Source: JANNAV01 sp031384695 (GTDB lineage: Bacteria > Pseudomonadota > Alphaproteobacteria > Rhodobacterales > Rhodobacteraceae). Taken from it: a stretch of 63,294 nucleotides of DNA. Below the pieces are notes generated by a model. That model saw nothing but the letters and a program-made list of their open reading frames with translations. It was not told where the DNA came from and made no database searches. Position numbers and translations under genes: made by a program. Each line of letters starts with the position of its first letter. Position 1 is the first letter of the stretch. Of the stretch, positions 60,603 to 63,294 are shown piece after piece. Where the stretch lies: NCBI GenBank assembly GCA_031384695.1, contig JANNAV010000272.1, positions 1 through 63,294 on the forward strand. The letters are read 5' to 3'.

Positions 60603-61766
60603 TCAGACAAGCGCTGTTTGCCTGCGGCTTTGCATGGCCTCGGCAAAGCGGGTGAAGAGATAATAGCTGTCCTGCGGGCCGGGGCTGGCTTCGGGGTGAT
60701 ACTGCACCGAAAACACCGGCTTGCCCTCGATGCGGATGCCGCAGTTGGAGCCGTCGAACAGCGAGACGTGGGTTTCCTTTACGCCCGCAGGCAGGGTCTG
60801 GCTGTCCACCGCAAAGCCATGATTCATAGAGGTTATTTCAACCTTGCCGGTGTCCAGATCCTTGACAGGGTGATTGGCGCCGTGATGGCCGTGGTTCATT
60901 TTCACGGTTGTGGCCCCCAGCGCCAGCGCCAGCATCTGATGGCCAAGGCAGATGCCGAAAATCGGCAGATCGGCCTGCAAGACGCCCCGGATCATCGGCA
61001 CCGCATAGGCGCCCGTCGCGGCCGGATCGCCGGGGCCGTTGGACAGGAACACGCCTTCGGGCTTTAGCGCGAGGACATCGGCGGCGGTGGCGGTGGCGGG
61101 CAGGACGGTGATTTCGCAGCCCGATGAAGCAAGGCAGCGCAGGATGTTGCGCTTGGCGCCGTAGTCGATGGCGACCACCCGCAGGCCCGGGCCAACCCGG
61201 CGGGAATAGCCTTCGGGCCAGGCCCAGCGCGACTGATCCCAGGTGTAGGATTGGGTGCAACTGACGTCTTTTGCCAGATCCTGGCCCACCAGCCCCACCC
61301 AGGCGCGGGCACGGGCGACAAGTGCGCCGATGTCAAAATTTCCTTCCGGATCATGGGCTAAGGCGACATGGGGGGCGCCTTGCTGACGGATGGCGCGGGT
61401 CAGGCGGCGGGTGTCGATACCGCCGATACCGATGCGGCCCTTGGTCTTGAGCCAAGCCGTCAGATCGCCGGTTGCCCGCCAGTTTGACGGCTCGGTCGGA
61501 TCCCATTTCACCACCATTCCGGCGGCGACCGGGTTAGTGGTTTCATCGTCTTCATCGGTGGTGCCGGTGTTGCCGATATGGGGGAAGGTGAAGGTGACGA
61601 CCTGCCCCGCGTAGGACGGGTCGGTCATGATTTCCTGATAGCCGGTCATCGCGGTGTTGAACACCAGTTCGGCCACGGTGGAGCCTGTGGCGCCAAAGCC
61701 TTTGCCGAAGAATACCGTACCGTCGGCGAGGGCCAGACAGGCCGTGGGCTTGGGTTGGGTGGGCAT
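60603..61766 (-). CDS. carA: Carbamoyl-phosphate synthase small subunit
   Basis: This is a 387-residue glutaminase subunit. The N-terminal CPSase domain has ALADGTVFFGKGFGATG and ELVFNTAMTGYQEI-MTDPSYAGQ. The class I amidotransferase has VFLSNGPGDPAA, the nucleophile in FGICLGHQMLALALG, and the His/Glu pair in VQYHPEASPGP. It supplies ammonia for pyrimidine and arginine synthesis; carB is not in the window. ATG 61766 follows GGGGAG on the minus strand at proper distance; an upstream start would add 12 residues. Confidence 0.96.
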   Translation of the reverse strand: MPTQPKPTACLALADGTVFFGKGFGATGSTVAELVFNTAMTGYQEIMTDPSYAGQVVTFTFPHIGNTGTTDEDDETTNPVAAGMVVKWDPTEPSNWRATGDLTAWLKTKGRIGIGGIDTRRLTRAIRQQGAPHVALAHDPEGNFDIGALVARARAWVGLVGQDLAKDVSCTQSYTWDQSRWAWPEGYSRRVGPGLRVVAIDYGAKRNILRCLASSGCEITVLPATATAADVLALKPEGVFLSNGPGDPAATGAYAVPMIRGVLQADLPIFGICLGHQMLALALGATTVKMNHGHHGANHPVKDLDTGKVEITSMNHGFAVDSQTLPAGVKETHVSLFDGSNCGIRIEGKPVFSVQYHPEASPGPQDSYYLFTRFAEAMQSRRQTALV

Positions 61767-61798
61767 GATGCGACTCCCCGTGCAGCGGAATTTGGCGG

Positions 61799-61827
61799 AC
61801 ACTACGGGCCTGCGGTGGTGTGGTCAA
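61799..61827 (-). promoter_or_regulatory. Candidate sigma-70 promoter for carA
   Basis: On the minus strand TTGACC (61827-61822) and TAGTGT (61804-61799) are separated by exactly 17 bases, with the expected transcription start about 26 bases before the carA start codon. The -35 box matches 5 of 6; the -10 box is weak (3 of 6). Confidence 0.35.
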
Positions 61828-61947
61828 GCCTTCGGATGAAAAGGAATATATAGCGATATCAATGGGTTGAAAAAGATCGGCGCGGTTGCGCCCGTGGAGG
61901 CTTCGCTGTATGGTGGCGGTTCGGAGAAACCATGGGGATGGCTGCCG

Positions 61948-62406
61948 ATGACTTTGCGCGATGGGCTGCAAACGGCCTTGAAAGACGCCATGAAGGCGCG
62001 GTTGGCGGAGCGGCTTTCGACGTTGCGGCTGATCAATGCGGCCATCAAGGACCGTGAGATTGCCAACCGGGGCGAGAGTGGCGATGCCGAGGTGAGCGAG
62101 GCCGAGATTCTGTCGATTCTGGGTCGGCTGGTCAAGCAGCGTCAGGAAAGCGCACGGGCCTATGAAGAGGGCGGGCGGCTGGAGCTGGCCGAAAAAGAGC
62201 TGAACGAAGTCAAGGTGATAGAAGAGTTTTTGCCGCGCCAACTTTCGCCCGACGAGATCGAGGCGGCCATTGTGGCGGCGATTTCCGAGACCGGTGCCGC
62301 CAGTATCCGCGACATGGGCAAGGTGATGGCGGTGCTGAAATCGCGCTTTGTGGGGCAGATGGATTTCGGCGCGGTTGGCCCGAGGATCAAGGACCGGCTG
62401 GGCTGA
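61948..62406 (+). CDS. YqeY/GatB-tail-domain protein
   Basis: This is a 152-residue protein of the YqeY family, related to the C-terminal tRNA-binding domain of GatB: LKDAMKARLAERLSTLRLINAAIKD, LVKQRQESARAYEEGGR, EKELNEVKVIEEFLPRQLS, and DMGKVMAVLKSRFVGQMDF. It is thought to bind tRNA or have a role in amidotransferase function. ATG 61948 gives the usual family length; the upstream 27 residues look non-coding. It diverges from carA and converges with the DUF2244 gene. Confidence 0.9.
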   Translation: MTLRDGLQTALKDAMKARLAERLSTLRLINAAIKDREIANRGESGDAEVSEAEILSILGRLVKQRQESARAYEEGGRLELAEKELNEVKVIEEFLPRQLSPDEIEAAIVAAISETGAASIRDMGKVMAVLKSRFVGQMDFGAVGPRIKDRLG

Positions 62407-62497
62407 GCGGGCCACTGGCGCAGGTGTTGCCGGGCGTATGTATCCGGTATGTATTTGGCGCATACGGCGATGTTTTTCTGCGCGTCAGGTCTTCGCG

Positions 62498-62995
62498 TCA
62501 GGGCCGCGCCCGGCTGGCCTGCAGTTTTTGCAACATTTGTGCTTGAAGGGCCACCCTTTCGGCCCCGGTCAGAAAAGCTCCCAGTTCCACTTCGCGGCCT
62601 TCTGCCTTCAGGGTCAGGTATTGTGGCACCGGGCCGCCTTTGGGGTGGAGCGTGATGCGCAGCCAATAGGGGTTGGCCTGCCAATCCTGCCGCCGCCCGC
62701 GCGGGCCGTGGCGGGTGAGGGTGACAAGATCGGCCGACAGGCTGAGGTCTTCGAGCACGGCGCCATCGCTGAAGCTGCGCTCCAGCGCCCACCATATGGC
62801 GGCGATGGTGGCGACAAGGAACGGCAGCAGGCCCCAGAGCACCGGGCTGCCAAACACGCCGATCAGGGGCAGGCCGATCAGCGCTGAGGTGGTGCCGATG
62901 AACCAGACCATGCCGCGCCTTGGCAAGGATCGGTAGGGCCAGAGGTGCAGGCGCTGGGTGTCATCGCCGGAGGGGGGGAGCCATTCGTAGGGCAT
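62498..62995 (-). CDS. DUF2244-family membrane protein
   Basis: This is a 165-residue protein with two adjacent membrane helices (residues 30-70, MVWFIGTTSALIGLPLIGVF and LWGLLPFLVATIAAIWWAL) and a basic-to-mixed C-terminal domain with TLTRHGPRGRRQDWQANPYW. This is the DUF2244 pattern, common in Alphaproteobacteria and often near cytochrome oxidase or nth-type genes. The function is unknown. Confidence 0.82.
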   Translation of the reverse strand: MPYEWLPPSGDDTQRLHLWPYRSLPRRGMVWFIGTTSALIGLPLIGVFGSPVLWGLLPFLVATIAAIWWALERSFSDGAVLEDLSLSADLVTLTRHGPRGRRQDWQANPYWLRITLHPKGGPVPQYLTLKAEGREVELGAFLTGAERVALQAQMLQKLQASRARP

Positions 62996-63294
62996 GAAAG
63001 GTACTTAGGGCGGTTTGGCTTTTGGGGAAAGCCGGATCAGAAAAAACAATGCCAGAGCGGATTTCCTTCAATCCGATTCAGATTGAAGGAAATCCAGGAC
63101 AAGATCAGCCTGGGAATGTTGCGTGTTGCGGAAAATTGGCTGAACCCGATTGTACCAACACGTTTTAGCGGGCTGCGCAAAATGGATATTGGTGAGCCGC
63201 TCCTTACAGAGTTTTGCATTTGATCTGGATCAGCAGATCAAATGCAAAACGCAACATTCCCCGGCGTTTGGCCTGTCTTGGTTTGCCTTCAATC
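62996..63294. repeat. Inverted and direct copies of the two-hairpin palindromic repeat (copies 2 and 3)
   Basis: There is no gene in these last 299 bp. A perfect 15-bp hairpin with loop CGATTCA occupies 63059-63095 (arms start GGATTTCC and end GGAAATCC). Then 63096-63133 resembles a decayed reverse-complement copy, including GGAATGTTGCGT. Finally 63211-63294 is a near-identical copy of 48463-48545, starting with a perfect 17-bp hairpin whose arms are 63211-63227 and 63234-63250. The element runs off the right edge. Confidence 0.85.

Noticed and set aside
62407..62497. Possible terminator between yqeY and the DUF2244 gene (CGTATG with CATACG, followed by GATGTTTTTC)
   Set aside because: The stem is only six bases with a long loop, too weak to call.
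1..63294. CRISPR arrays, prophage, integrases, insertion-sequence transposases, tRNA or rRNA genes
   Set aside because: None could be recognised on either strand; the only repeats are the palindromic elements and short tandem units listed.

Overview
The window looks like chromosomal DNA of a marine-type alphaproteobacterium of the order Rhodobacterales (Roseobacter/Rhodobacter lineage). The basis is high GC, long plus-strand operons with ATGA/GTGA overlaps, a tauR-xsc-soeABC sulfonate block, a form II coxSLM block, a multi-subunit Mrp antiporter, and the housekeeping genes gatB, carA, yqeY and pepN. I saw no rRNA, tRNA, CRISPR, integrase or transposase. The assignment comes from gene content and recalled family sequences, not from a search.

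Region 1 (1-15089) is a sulfonate/sulfite block. It holds the end of a TauR-type MocR regulator, xsc (sulfoacetaldehyde to acetyl phosphate plus sulfite), a TauE-type exporter, acetate kinase, a molybdate ABC importer (modABC), a SoeABC-type membrane sulfite dehydrogenase needing molybdenum, and then two tightly linked genes: a choline-kinase-like phosphotransferase and a dimethylglycine/sarcosine-dehydrogenase-like FAD/folate enzyme. The parts fit together: Xsc makes sulfite, which TauE can export or SoeABC can oxidise with molybdenum brought in by ModABC, while acetate kinase can turn the acetyl phosphate into ATP.

Region 2 (15156-20992) is a BMP-type nucleoside/nucleobase ABC importer plus cytosine deaminase, preceded by a near-consensus RutR (pyrimidine repressor) site. 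Region 3 (21087-28422) is a ten-gene Mrp/Mbh-like cation/proton antiporter operon with three MrpA/MrpD-type subunits.

Region 4 (28502-42624) is the most intriguing part: thirteen genes in one direction with almost no gaps. They encode a class III aminotransferase, two phytoene-desaturase-like FAD oxidoreductases, a GcvT-like protein, two Rieske oxygenase alpha subunits, a putrescine-type ABC importer (four genes), a DMSP-lyase-like (DddQ family) cupin protein, a small cupin and a phosphoethanolamine-methyltransferase-like enzyme. This reads as an uptake and breakdown pathway for an N-methylated or otherwise onium/amine compound that I cannot name.

Region 5 (42693-63294) is mostly housekeeping: aminopeptidase N, two cell-wall hydrolase-like proteins, GatB, a DUF4177 protein, a HisC-like aminotransferase, XdhC plus coxG-coxS-coxL(form II)-coxM, a UbiH-type hydroxylase, a HAD nucleotidase, a GntR/FCD regulator, a GT2 glycosyltransferase with a secretion-ATPase-like N-terminal domain, carA, yqeY and a DUF2244 protein. 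Intergenic DNA here carries palindromic dispersed repeats at 48463-48566 and 63059-63294, and a different hairpin element at 51431-51526.
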